Below are positions 51,682 to 60,329 of a DNA stretch of 64,000 bases, in pieces. The notes under the pieces are model-generated. The model did no database searches. It was not told the origin of the DNA and saw only the letters and a list, made by a program, of their open reading frames with translations. The DNA is taken from positions 6,213-70,212 of the forward strand of contig URMK01000033.1 of NCBI GenBank assembly GCA_900548905.1, given 5' to 3'. The stretch comes from an uncultured Lachnospiraceae bacterium (lineage in GTDB: Bacteria; Bacillota; Clostridia; Lachnospirales; Lachnospiraceae). The position numbers and the translations under genes were made by a program. How positions within the stretch are numbered: the first letter of the stretch is position 1; every line of letters begins with the position of its first letter.

Positions 51682-52665
51682 ATGATGATAAATGTATTGA
51701 TTCTAAGCGCAGGAACCAGGAACAAGGTGGTTCAGTATTTCAAAAAAGAACTGGCCGGCAGGGGAAAGGTCTATGCAACGGACTGCAGCGAGCTGGCTCC
51801 CGCCGTCTATGAGGCGGATGAGGCTATTCTGGTTCCCCGCATGACGGAGCCGGGGTATCTGGAGCGGATTCTGGAAATCTGCCGGGAAAAGAAAATCACA
51901 GGTGTATTTTCCCTGATTGATCCGGAACTGACCCTTCTGGCGGAACACAGGGAGGAATTTCTGGCGGCGGGCACTACGCCTGTCATATCTTCTCCGGAAG
52001 CAGTTGCCCTCTCTTTTGATAAATACAAGATGTATCAGAAGCTGACGCAATTGGGATTTCCCACCGGACGCTGCTTTATGGATCCGAAGGCATTTGAAAA
52101 GGCGGTGGAGGAGGGCCGGATGCATTACCCGGTTTTTGTCAAGCCTGCCAGGGGAAGCGCCAGCATCAATATCAACAAGGTAACCTGTAAAGAAGAACTT
52201 GAACTTCTCTGCAGGCTGCATGAGGATATGATGATCCAGGAGTATATGGACGGCACGGAGTATGGAGCCGATGTGTATATTGATATGATCACCGGGAAGG
52301 TAACCTCCATATTTGTAAAAGAAAAAATCAAGATGCGCGCCGGGGAAACGGACAAATCCGTTTCCGTAAAAGACGCGAAACTGTTTGACCTGATAAAAAA
52401 TTTCGTTGAAACCATTGGATTTTGTGGTATTATTGACATAGATATTTTCAAGGTGGACGGCGAATACAAATTTTCCGAGGTAAATCCCCGCTTTGGGGGC
52501 GGTTATCCCCATGCCTATGCCTGCGGCGTAAACGTACCCGCACAGATCATCAGGAATCTGGAAGGGAAAGCCAATGAGGAAGCCATCGGCGCTTACGAAG
52601 AAAATATCTGTATGATGAAATATAATGAAATCATGATCCGCCGATCTGACGGCCGATGTGATTAA
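51682..52665 (+). CDS. ATP-grasp ligase next to the PglC-like enzyme (carbamoyl-phosphate-synthase-like)
   Basis: This 327-residue protein has an N-terminal Rossmann-type domain (NVLILSAGTRNKVVQYFKK), the glycine-rich ATP loop VFVKPARGSASINI, QEYMDGTEYGADVYID, and the metal-binding end IDIDIFKVDGEYKFSEVNPRFGGGYPHA. All three ATP-grasp elements are intact. In Neisseria, PglB2 fuses a PglC-like domain to an ATP-grasp domain that links glycerate to the C4 amine of the sugar; here the same two parts are adjacent separate genes, and no PglD/EpsM-type acetyltransferase is nearby. Making a UDP-sugar with a non-acetyl amide is therefore a good inference. ATG 51682 follows GAGGT. Confidence 0.88.
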   Translation: MMINVLILSAGTRNKVVQYFKKELAGRGKVYATDCSELAPAVYEADEAILVPRMTEPGYLERILEICREKKITGVFSLIDPELTLLAEHREEFLAAGTTPVISSPEAVALSFDKYKMYQKLTQLGFPTGRCFMDPKAFEKAVEEGRMHYPVFVKPARGSASININKVTCKEELELLCRLHEDMMIQEYMDGTEYGADVYIDMITGKVTSIFVKEKIKMRAGETDKSVSVKDAKLFDLIKNFVETIGFCGIIDIDIFKVDGEYKFSEVNPRFGGGYPHAYACGVNVPAQIIRNLEGKANEEAIGAYEENICMMKYNEIMIRRSDGRCD

Positions 52666-52676
52666 AAAACGGTACG

Positions 52677-52700
52677 GTTCAGACTTGTCTGAACGGTTAC
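52677..52700. repeat. Hairpin with the GTTCAGAC motif
   Basis: GTTCAGAC (52677-52684), a TT loop and GTCTGAAC (52687-52694) form a perfect 8-bp stem. The right arm extends into GGTTAC, giving on the minus strand GTAACCGTTCAGAC. It lies between the ATP-grasp and PglA-like genes. Confidence 0.85.
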
Positions 52701-52724
52701 TGAATATAAAACAAGGAGAAAGCA

Positions 52725-53852
52725 ATGTCTTCTTCCCTATTGATACTGTCCAACAGCGACTCCGGCCTTTACGATTTCCGCAAGGAAGTGCTGAAGGCGC
52801 TGCTGGAAAAAGGCTTCCGTGTTCTTGTATCCGTGCCGGATACCGGTTATGTGGACAAGATAAAAGAGCTCGGCTGCGAATATATTCCCACCGCCTTTGA
52901 ACGGCGGGGGATGAACCCTTTTCAGGACATGAAGCTCATGCTTTTTTACCGGAGGCTTATTAAGCGGCACCGGCCGCTTGCGGTGCTGACTTATACGATT
53001 AAACCGAATATTTACGGCGGCCTCGCGGCAAGACTGACCGGGACGCCATATCTGGTGAATGTGACGGGGCTGGGAACCACGCTGGAAAACGGCGGGATTC
53101 TGCAGAAAATGATAATTCTTATGTACCGGACTGCTTTAAAGGCGGCGGCCTGTGTCTTTTTCCAAAATAAAGGGAACCGGGATTTCCTGGTCCGGAAAAA
53201 ATGTGTTACCGGAAAGGTGCGGGTGATTCCTGGATCCGGGGTTAACCTTGATGAGCACAGGCCGGAGGAATACCCTCCGGGAGACGGGCAGATCCGGTTT
53301 GTTTCCATTATGCGTCTGATGAAGGACAAAGGGGTTGAGGAGCTGATGACAGCCGCACAGGCAGTCCATGAAAAGCATCCCGAAACCCTGTTCCAGATTC
53401 TCGGAGCCTATGAAGAGGAAACCAGACATATTTATGAGCCAAGGGTGAAGGCAATGGAGGAAAAAGGAATTCTTTGTTATTATGGATACCGGGACGATGT
53501 ACCGGTATTTTTAAAGGAGTGCCAGGCGGTCATCCACCCCTCTTACCATGAAGGGATGTCCAATGTCCTTCTGGAGGCGGCGGCGACGGCGCGCCCGGTG
53601 CTTGCCAGCGCCATAGAAGGCTGTCTTGATACGTTTTCCGAAGGATGCAGCGGATTGGCTTTTTTGCCCCAGGACAGCAGCAGCCTGACGGAAGCTGTGG
53701 AGCGCTTCCTTGCCTTGTCCTATGAGGAAAGAAAAGAAATGGGAATGCAGGGAAGGAAATACGTGGAGGAGAAATTCGACAGGAACTTTGTTGTGGCGGC
53801 TTATCTGGAAGAAATTGCAGGTATTCGTTCAGGCCGTTTCGGTCCGTCCTAA
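52725..53852 (+). CDS. Glycosyltransferase family 4 (PglA/EpsD-like)
   Basis: This 375-residue GT-B enzyme shows the segment TYTIKPNIYGGLAARLTGTPYLVNVTGLG, strongly typical of PglA/EpsD/WbpH-like transferases that add the second sugar (often GalNAc or GlcNAc) to an undecaprenyl-diphospho-diamino sugar. The EX7E-type site is HEGMSNVLLEAAATARP, and IMRLMKDKGVEEL marks the donor domain. A perfect AAGGAGAAAGC leader precedes the ATG. Its place directly after the PglC-like and ATP-grasp genes supports a second-step role. Confidence 0.9.
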   Translation: MSSSLLILSNSDSGLYDFRKEVLKALLEKGFRVLVSVPDTGYVDKIKELGCEYIPTAFERRGMNPFQDMKLMLFYRRLIKRHRPLAVLTYTIKPNIYGGLAARLTGTPYLVNVTGLGTTLENGGILQKMIILMYRTALKAAACVFFQNKGNRDFLVRKKCVTGKVRVIPGSGVNLDEHRPEEYPPGDGQIRFVSIMRLMKDKGVEELMTAAQAVHEKHPETLFQILGAYEEETRHIYEPRVKAMEEKGILCYYGYRDDVPVFLKECQAVIHPSYHEGMSNVLLEAAATARPVLASAIEGCLDTFSEGCSGLAFLPQDSSSLTEAVERFLALSYEERKEMGMQGRKYVEEKFDRNFVVAAYLEEIAGIRSGRFGPS

Positions 53853-53927
53853 ACAAGTGCCGCTGTTGCCGGCATTTATCCATAAATCAGACAGATACGA
53901 ATGAAAGATTCGGGAAATGAGGTCAAA

Positions 53928-55244
53928 ATGGGATTATATGAAAAACTTGTAAACGGAGAAGAAAAACTTTCTCTCGTCGGCTTAGGCTATGTGGGTATGC
54001 CCATTGCGGTAGCTTTCGGCAGAAAAATCAATGTTATCGGCTATGATTTGAATGCACAGAAGGTGGAACAGTATAAAGCGGGATATGATCCTACCAGAGA
54101 GGTGGGAGACGATGTGATCAGGCAGGCAAATGTGGAATTCACAGCCGATGAGACCAAGCTGAAGGAAGCGAAATTCCATATCGTTGCGGTCCCCACACCG
54201 GTAAATGAGGATCATACGCCGGACCTGCGTCCTGTGGAGGGCGCCAGCCGTACCGTGGGACGCAATCTGGTGAAGGGAAGTATCGTGGTGTTCGAATCCA
54301 CCGTATATCCCGGAGTAACCGAGGAAATCTGTGTTCCTATTATGGAAAAGGAATCGGGCCTGAAATGCGGGATTGATTTTAAGGTGGGCTATTCCCCGGA
54401 GCGTATCAACCCCGGTGACAAGGTGCACCGTCTGGAGACGATCGTGAAGATAGTATCCGGCATGGATGAAGAGACGCTGGATACCATTGCAAAAGTATAT
54501 GAGCTGGTGGTGGAAGCCGGAGTATACCGTGCCGATTCCATCAAGGTGGCGGAAGCGGCCAAGGTAATTGAAAACAGTCAGCGAGATATTAATATCGCTT
54601 TTATGAACGAACTCTCCATTATTTTTAACAAGCTGGGGATCGATACCAAGTCCGTACTGGATGCGGCGGGGACAAAATGGAATTTCCTTCCGTTCTTCCC
54701 GGGCCTGGTTGGAGGCCACTGTATCGGCGTGGATCCTTATTATCTCACCTACAAGGCGGAGGAATTGGGTTATCATTCCCAAATCATTCTGTCCGGACGC
54801 CGTATCAATGACGATATGGGCAGATATGTGGCCGAAAATGTGGTAAAGAACCTGATTAAAGCCGATATACCGGTAAAAACGGCCAGGGTTGCCATTCTGG
54901 GCTTCACCTTTAAGGAGAACTGCCCGGATACCAGAAATACAAAGGTGATCGATATTGTGAAGGAGCTTCGTGAGTATGGGATTGACCCCGTTATTGTGGA
55001 CGAGACGGCGGATGCACAGGAGGCGGAGCGGCTTTACGGCGTAAAGCTTGCAGGTAAGGACGCGGTGAAGGATCTGGATGCCCTTGTTATCGCTGTGGCC
55101 CATGAAGAATTCAGTCACCTGTCCAGGGAAGAAGTCAGGGGTTACTTCAATTCGGCCCATGAGAAAAAAGTGCTGGTTGATATCAAGGGGATTCTGGATC
55201 GTAAGGATTACCTGACAGATGAATATATCTATTGGAGATTATAA
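53928..55244 (+). CDS. UDP-N-acetyl-hexosamine 6-dehydrogenase (TviB/WbpO-like)
   Basis: This 438-residue nucleotide-sugar dehydrogenase has LVGLGYVGMPIAVAFG for NAD, AVPTPVNEDHTPDL, SPERINPGD, and the catalytic cysteine in LVGGHCIGVDPYYLTYKAEELGY, the form shared by TviB and WbpO. It oxidises UDP-GlcNAc or UDP-GalNAc to the uronic acid. ATG 53928 follows GAGGT; a longer reading from 53901 lacks a ribosome site. The TviC-like epimerase gene follows after 11 bases, so the pair should make UDP-GalNAcA. Confidence 0.93.
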   Translation: MGLYEKLVNGEEKLSLVGLGYVGMPIAVAFGRKINVIGYDLNAQKVEQYKAGYDPTREVGDDVIRQANVEFTADETKLKEAKFHIVAVPTPVNEDHTPDLRPVEGASRTVGRNLVKGSIVVFESTVYPGVTEEICVPIMEKESGLKCGIDFKVGYSPERINPGDKVHRLETIVKIVSGMDEETLDTIAKVYELVVEAGVYRADSIKVAEAAKVIENSQRDINIAFMNELSIIFNKLGIDTKSVLDAAGTKWNFLPFFPGLVGGHCIGVDPYYLTYKAEELGYHSQIILSGRRINDDMGRYVAENVVKNLIKADIPVKTARVAILGFTFKENCPDTRNTKVIDIVKELREYGIDPVIVDETADAQEAERLYGVKLAGKDAVKDLDALVIAVAHEEFSHLSREEVRGYFNSAHEKKVLVDIKGILDRKDYLTDEYIYWRL

Positions 55245-55255
55245 GGAGAGAGAAC

Positions 55256-56230
55256 ATGGGTTATAAAAATTTGCAGTTTGATAAAGACAGTGTATTTCTT
55301 GTTACGGGCGGAGCGGGCTTCATAGGATCCAATCTGTGCGAAGCCATTCTGGATATGGGCTATCAGGTAAGATGCCTGGACGATCTGTCCACCGGAAAGC
55401 AGGAAAATGTGGAAATGTTCCTGGACAGGCCGGGATATACCTTCATCAAAGGGGATATCAAGGATCTGGAAACCTGCAGAAGGGCCTGCGACGGTGTGGA
55501 TTATGTGCTGAACCAGGCGGCCTGGGGAAGCGTTCCCAGAAGTATCGAAATGCCTATTTTTTATGAGCAGAACAACATCGGCGGCACACTGAACATGATG
55601 GAAGCGGCAAGGGAAAGCGGTGTGAAAAAATTTGTGTATGCCTCCAGCTCTTCCGTATACGGCGATCATCCCGCCCTCCCCAAAAAAGAGGGGATCGAAG
55701 GAGAGGTGCTTTCCCCTTACGCCCTTACCAAGCGTACGAATGAAGAGTACGGGAAGCTTTATAAGAAGCTTTATGATCTGGATACCTATGGCCTGCGTTA
55801 TTTTAATGTGTTCGGACGCAGGCAGAACCCGGATGGGATGTACGCGGCCGTAATACCCAAATTCCTGAAGCAGCTGCTTAACGATGAAGTTCCCACCATC
55901 AATGGAGACGGAAAACAATCCCGTGACTTTACGTATATCGACAATGTGATCGAAGCCAATCTGAAAGCCTGCCTGGCTTCCGGGGAAGCGGCCGGGGAAG
56001 CCTATAATATCGGATCCGGCGGAAGAGAATTCCTCATTGACATTTATTATGATCTGTGCAAAGCGCTGGGGAAGGAAATGGAACCCAAATTCGGCCCTCC
56101 CAGAAGGGGAGACGTCCGGGATTCCAATGCGGATATCACCAAGGCGAGGGTAAATCTGGGTTACGATCCGGACTATGACTTTGAATCGGGAATCCGGCTG
56201 GCGATTGACTGGTATAAAGAAAATCTGTAA
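55256..56230 (+). CDS. UDP-N-acetylglucosaminuronic acid 4-epimerase (TviC/WbpP-like)
   Basis: This 324-residue extended SDR protein has VTGGAGFIGSNLCEAIL, YASSSSVYGDHPALPK, and the catalytic Y-K pair in SPYALTKRTNE. NQAAWGSVPRSIEMP is diagnostic for the TviC/WbpP group of UDP-HexNAc(A) 4-epimerases. With the dehydrogenase upstream it gives UDP-GalNAcA. An AAGGAG site precedes the ATG. Confidence 0.93.
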   Translation: MGYKNLQFDKDSVFLVTGGAGFIGSNLCEAILDMGYQVRCLDDLSTGKQENVEMFLDRPGYTFIKGDIKDLETCRRACDGVDYVLNQAAWGSVPRSIEMPIFYEQNNIGGTLNMMEAARESGVKKFVYASSSSVYGDHPALPKKEGIEGEVLSPYALTKRTNEEYGKLYKKLYDLDTYGLRYFNVFGRRQNPDGMYAAVIPKFLKQLLNDEVPTINGDGKQSRDFTYIDNVIEANLKACLASGEAAGEAYNIGSGGREFLIDIYYDLCKALGKEMEPKFGPPRRGDVRDSNADITKARVNLGYDPDYDFESGIRLAIDWYKENL

Positions 56231-56269
56231 AAGAGACGGGGCCGGCGGTGTTGGAAAGGATGGGAGCAT

Positions 56270-57190
56270 ATGAAGATGAAGGTAGTTATATTCGGCGTGA
56301 AGGATACTACGGCGGAAATTGTATCTTATGTGCAGGAAAAGATATGTCCGGTGGATTTGGTGGTGACGATTCATCCGGAGGTCCTTTCCGGAAATCAGGT
56401 TTCGGGATATAAAGGTCTGGGTTATCTGACGGAGAGGTATGGCATTCCTGTTTTTGAAACGCATTCTTATGGTCTGAAGGATGAGGAGACGGCTCGTTTT
56501 TTTGCGGAAAATGAGTTTGAAATCGGTATTTCCATGGGGTGGCAGAGACTGATTCCCCAGGCGGTGCTGGATCGTTTTCAATATGGTATATTCGGATTTC
56601 ACGGAAGCTGCGGTTATCTTCCTTATGGGAGAGGGCGTTCGCCTTTAAACTGGTCCGTGATTAACGGGGATACCCGGTTTGTGCTGAATCTGTTCCAGTA
56701 TGATGCGGATCCGGACAGTCCGAATGTATTTGCCAATGAAATGTTTTCCATTACCCCGCATGATACTATCCGGACGCTGCAATATAAGAACATATTGGTG
56801 TCCAAGCGTCTGATCAGGAGGCTGCTGGAGGCGTTCCGGGAAGGAAATGTGGTGGTTAACCGGCAGTCCGGGGATTTCAGCAGCTGGTATAACAAGCGTA
56901 CTGCAAAGGACGGTAAAATTGATTTCCGGGGAAAGACCAGGGATATTTATAATCTGGTGAGAGGGGTTACCAGGCCGTTTCCGGGCGCCTTCTGTATGTG
57001 CGGGGAGGAACGGGTGACGGTATGGAGTGCCCATCCCTTTGATGAAATGCTGGATTTTTCCGGGTATGCTCCGGGAGAGATCATAGATACCATGGATGGG
57101 AAAGTGATCGTGCGTACGGTGGACGGTTCCCTTCTGATTGAGGAGTATGAGAGCGGACGCACGCTGCAGGCGGGGGATAAGCTGGAATGA
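56270..57190 (+). CDS. Formyltransferase-like protein (Fmt/ArnA-N type)
   Basis: This 306-residue protein has the two-domain shape of formyltransferases: an N-terminal formyl_trans_N domain with IGISMGWQRLIP, FGFHGSCGYLPYGRGRSPLNWSVINGD and DADPDSPNVFANEMFSI, and a C-terminal Fmt_C-like domain (IYNLVRGVTRPFPGAFC). Sugar formyltransferases use N10-formyl-tetrahydrofolate to formylate an amino sugar. The catalytic histidine (FGFHGS) is present, but the asparagine two positions before it in the usual NxH motif is replaced by glycine. It overlaps the deacetylase gene by 4 bases (ATGA). Substrate unknown. Confidence 0.85.
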   Translation: MKMKVVIFGVKDTTAEIVSYVQEKICPVDLVVTIHPEVLSGNQVSGYKGLGYLTERYGIPVFETHSYGLKDEETARFFAENEFEIGISMGWQRLIPQAVLDRFQYGIFGFHGSCGYLPYGRGRSPLNWSVINGDTRFVLNLFQYDADPDSPNVFANEMFSITPHDTIRTLQYKNILVSKRLIRRLLEAFREGNVVVNRQSGDFSSWYNKRTAKDGKIDFRGKTRDIYNLVRGVTRPFPGAFCMCGEERVTVWSAHPFDEMLDFSGYAPGEIIDTMDGKVIVRTVDGSLLIEEYESGRTLQAGDKLE

Positions 57191-57936
57191 AAATAGCGAT
57201 CCGTATGGATGATATCACGGCGGATATGAACTGGGATAATTTTCTTGCCCTGAAGGCGGTGTTTGACAAGTATCATTGCCGCCCGCTGATCGGAGTGGTT
57301 CCAGATAACCAGGATGAAAATCTGCGGGTTGGGGCTCCCAGAGAGGATTTTTGGGAATATCTTAAGGAACTTGAGAAGGATGGCTGGGTGATAGCACAGC
57401 ATGGCTGCAAGCATCAATATACGACCAAAAAGGGAGGACTTTTCCCTTTAAACCGCTTTTCCGAATATGCAGGGGTGCCCCTGGAAGAGCAGAAACGTTT
57501 AATCTCCCATGGGAAAAAAAGGCTGGAAGAAAAAGGGATAACCACGGATATCTTCATGCCCCCCGGGCATACTTTTGATAAAAATACACTAAAGGCTCTG
57601 AAGGACTGCGGATTTTCTTTCCTGACCGACGGATTCGGGAAGAAACCCTACTGCCGGGAAGGACTTACCTTTCTTCCGGTCTCCGCAAGAAAGAAGGACT
57701 GTTTCCGTAATAAGAAGGGCTACACAACATTAGTGATCCATGCAAATGCCATGAAGCCCTCAGAAATCCTGTGGTATGAAAGAATGCTTGCAGAATATCC
57801 CGAAAAGTTTATTTCTTATAGGGAATTGCTGGCTGTCCCGGGAGAAAAACGCAGTCCTGCAGGAAATCTTGCAGAATATATACAGGCAGCCGGAAAACGG
57901 ATTTTAGTAAAGCTGATGTTACTGTTCAGACCGTGA
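57187..57936 (+). CDS. Polysaccharide deacetylase family protein (DUF2334-like)
   Basis: This 249-residue protein begins KIAIRMDDITADMN, with the paired Asp of the NodB/DUF2334 deacetylase fold, and carries AQHGCKHQ (metal-binding HxxxH-type motif near residues 75-80) and MPPGHTFDKNTLKAL. It most likely removes an N-acetyl group from a sugar; no signal peptide is seen, so it acts in the cytoplasm. It is translationally coupled to the formyltransferase-like gene. The last residues (LLFRP) and the stop are partly encoded by a GTTACTGTTCAGACC repeat motif. Confidence 0.83.
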   Translation: MKIAIRMDDITADMNWDNFLALKAVFDKYHCRPLIGVVPDNQDENLRVGAPREDFWEYLKELEKDGWVIAQHGCKHQYTTKKGGLFPLNRFSEYAGVPLEEQKRLISHGKKRLEEKGITTDIFMPPGHTFDKNTLKALKDCGFSFLTDGFGKKPYCREGLTFLPVSARKKDCFRNKKGYTTLVIHANAMKPSEILWYERMLAEYPEKFISYRELLAVPGEKRSPAGNLAEYIQAAGKRILVKLMLLFRP

Positions 57937-57993
57937 CGTGCACTTGCTGCACGGCTTCGGGGCCGGTATCGTGGCGGTTACAGGGCATCCGCC
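57918..57993. repeat. Composite repeat after the deacetylase gene
   Basis: GTTACTGTTCAGACC (57918-57932) runs into the TGA stop, followed by a hairpin CGTGCA-CTTGC-TGCACG (57937-57953) and a stem GGCGG / CCGCC (57974-57993). It resembles the layout of the element at 61846. Confidence 0.65.
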
Positions 57994-58047
57994 CCTTGCC
58001 GAAGGCGACTTTCATGGGCGAATGGGAAGAAACGGAGGGAATGACCG

Positions 58048-59166
58048 GTGAAGGAACCCATTAGAGTTCTTCAGGTTCTGGGAGGAACCAATCTGGGCGG
58101 GGTGGAAAGCCGGGTAATGGACAGCTACCGCCATATGGACCGGGACAGGATACAATTCGATTTTTGTGTCCATAGTGAAGAAACCGGTTTCTTTGATGAA
58201 GAAATTGAACGGCTGGGGGGACATGTGTATCGGGTCCCCCGGTTTCGCGTGACTAACTGGCATGCCTACAGAAAGGCATGGAAGGCTTTTTTTGCGGAAC
58301 ATCCGGGATACCGGGCGGTACACGGACATATGACCAGTACGGCGTCGATCTATCTTCCCATTGCCAAAAAATCCGGCGTGCCGCTTACCATTGCTCATGC
58401 GAGGAGTGCCGGAGTGGATCCGGGTTTGAAAGGAATGCTAACCCGTATCCTTCGCCGGAATCTGGGTAAAAAAGCGGATCTCTGCCTGACCTGCTCTTAC
58501 CTGGCGGGCGAAGCGGTTTTTGGGAAAAAGATGGCCCGGGCGGGCCTTGTGCAAACGGTACCCAACGCCATAGACGCCTCTGCTTTTGCTTATAATAAAG
58601 AGATACGGGAAAGCATGCGGCATCAGCTGCACATTCCCCCGGATGCATTGGTAATCGGTCATGTGGGGCGTTTCGGACACATGAAAAACCATGATTTCCT
58701 TCTGGATGTATTTGAGAGAGTGAATAAAGAACTGCCCGGATCCCGGCTGTTGTTGGTGGGGGAGGGCGGCCTGCTTCCCGCAGTGAAAGAGAAAGCGGCT
58801 TCCCTGGGGCTTTTGGATAACGTGATTTTTACGGGAAACCAGGCAAAGGTAAGCGATTACTATCAGGCAATGGATTTCTTCGTATTCCCTTCTATTTTTG
58901 AAGGGCTGCCGGGTACCGTAATTGAAGCCCAGGCCAGCGGCCTTCGGTGTCTCATATCGGACAGCGTGACGCCGGAGGTGCTGATTACCGGGCTGGCGCA
59001 GGCAATGCCTCTTTCCCTGGGAGCAGATCGTTGGGCGGCGAATATACTGGAACGGAAGGGGTATGCCAGGGAACGGATGGAACAGGTCGTCAAGGATGCA
59101 GGATTCGATGTATCGGATCAGGTGAAGATGTTGGAAACGATTTATCTGCAGGAGAAAATCCTATGA
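58048..59166 (+). CDS. Glycosyltransferase family 4 (EpsF-like)
   Basis: This 372-residue GT-B enzyme begins IRVLQVLGGTNLGGVESRVMDSYRHMD, the glycine-rich opening of EpsF-type transferases, and has HGHMTSTASIYLPIAK, VGRFGHMKNHDFLL and the EX7E site FEGLPGTVIEAQASGLRC. It starts with GTG 58048 behind GGAGGG, and overlaps the next gene by 4 bases. It probably extends the lipid-linked oligosaccharide; the sugar is unknown. Confidence 0.9.
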   Translation: MKEPIRVLQVLGGTNLGGVESRVMDSYRHMDRDRIQFDFCVHSEETGFFDEEIERLGGHVYRVPRFRVTNWHAYRKAWKAFFAEHPGYRAVHGHMTSTASIYLPIAKKSGVPLTIAHARSAGVDPGLKGMLTRILRRNLGKKADLCLTCSYLAGEAVFGKKMARAGLVQTVPNAIDASAFAYNKEIRESMRHQLHIPPDALVIGHVGRFGHMKNHDFLLDVFERVNKELPGSRLLLVGEGGLLPAVKEKAASLGLLDNVIFTGNQAKVSDYYQAMDFFVFPSIFEGLPGTVIEAQASGLRCLISDSVTPEVLITGLAQAMPLSLGADRWAANILERKGYARERMEQVVKDAGFDVSDQVKMLETIYLQEKIL

Positions 59167-60329
59167 AGAAAAAATTAATGCTCTTAGTACCTATGCTGCA
59201 TCAGGGCGGCTTCGAGAGGGTCTGTGTGGCTACTGCACGGCTGCTGGAGCCTTTTTATGAGATCTATATCGTGATTTTCAGTTCCAGGGATATCGCTTAT
59301 GATATCAGGGGGCTTCGGGTGATTGATCTGCATATGGGGGCGGCGGACGGAAAGCTTGCGAAAATCCGTAATGTATTCCGGAGGAGCCGCAAAGTCAGGA
59401 GACTGAAAAAAGAGCTTGGCATTGATATTGCATACAGCTTCGGACCCACGGCCAATCTGGTGAATGTATTTTCCCGTTCCGCGGGAAAGACCTGGTGCGG
59501 GGTACGCAGCTATATGGACATGGGAAATCCGCGGCTGCTGAAGCTGTTCTGTGCCAGATCGGATAAAATCATCAGCTGCTCCCGGGTTATTGAAGCGGAA
59601 ATCCGGGAGAAATTTCAGTGCGCCAAAACGGTTACCCTTTATAATCCCTTTGACATCAGGGAAGAACAGGAAAAGGCGGATATGGAAGAGGATCGTATGC
59701 CCTTCCGGGACTGCGGCAGCGTGATTGTATCCATGGGACGGCAGGATGATGTGAAGGGCTTCTGGCATCTGCTGAAAAGCTTTTCCCTGGTTCATAAAGA
59801 ACGGCCGGAGTCCAGGCTGCTCATTGTGGGTGAGGGAGATTTCCAGGAATACTGGAAGCTGGCGGAGGATTTAAAAATTTCGGATGCGGTGAGCTTTCCG
59901 GGTATGAAAAAAAATCCCTTTCCCTGGATGAAGCTGGGGAGCATTTATGTGATGACTTCTTTAAATGAAGGCTTCCCCAATGTCCTTGTGGAAGCCATGG
60001 CTTTAGGAAAACCGGTAATTTCCACGAATTGTATGACCGGCCCGGCTGAAATCCTTATGGAAGATTTCCGGGCTTATGTGGGGAAAGAGGAATATACGGA
60101 TGGGGACTACGGCATTCTGATTCCCAATCTGGAAACGGAAAAAAATCTGGATGCTTCGGTTATCACACCGGAGGAAGAACGTCTGGCGCAGCAGATGCTG
60201 CGGCTGCTGAATGATCCTCAGCTGTATGAGAAATACCGGAAAGCGGCGCTTAAGAGGGCGGCCGGTTTTTCCAATGAGGCTTATACGGAGAGGATGCGTG
60301 AAATGGCGGAGGAGAGCTGCGGTGATTAG
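59163..60329 (+). CDS. Glycosyltransferase family 4
   Basis: This 388-residue enzyme begins KLMLLVPMLHQGGFERVCVATARLL, typical for GT4 proteins such as the GalNAc transferases of the PglH/PglJ group, and has VSMGRQDDVKGFWHLLKSF with the EX7E site NEGFPNVLVEAMALGKP, then STNCMTGPAEIL. ATG 59163 overlaps the stop of the preceding GT4 (ATGA), and the following GNAT gene starts within its end. It is likely the last transferase of the block. Confidence 0.9.
   Translation: MKKKLMLLVPMLHQGGFERVCVATARLLEPFYEIYIVIFSSRDIAYDIRGLRVIDLHMGAADGKLAKIRNVFRRSRKVRRLKKELGIDIAYSFGPTANLVNVFSRSAGKTWCGVRSYMDMGNPRLLKLFCARSDKIISCSRVIEAEIREKFQCAKTVTLYNPFDIREEQEKADMEEDRMPFRDCGSVIVSMGRQDDVKGFWHLLKSFSLVHKERPESRLLIVGEGDFQEYWKLAEDLKISDAVSFPGMKKNPFPWMKLGSIYVMTSLNEGFPNVLVEAMALGKPVISTNCMTGPAEILMEDFRAYVGKEEYTDGDYGILIPNLETEKNLDASVITPEEERLAQQMLRLLNDPQLYEKYRKAALKRAAGFSNEAYTERMREMAEESCGD

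Noticed and set aside
53982..55160. Long minus-strand open frame opposite the TviB-like gene
   Set aside because: It is a mirror frame of a well-recognised gene, with His/Leu/Ile-biased composition and no domain.
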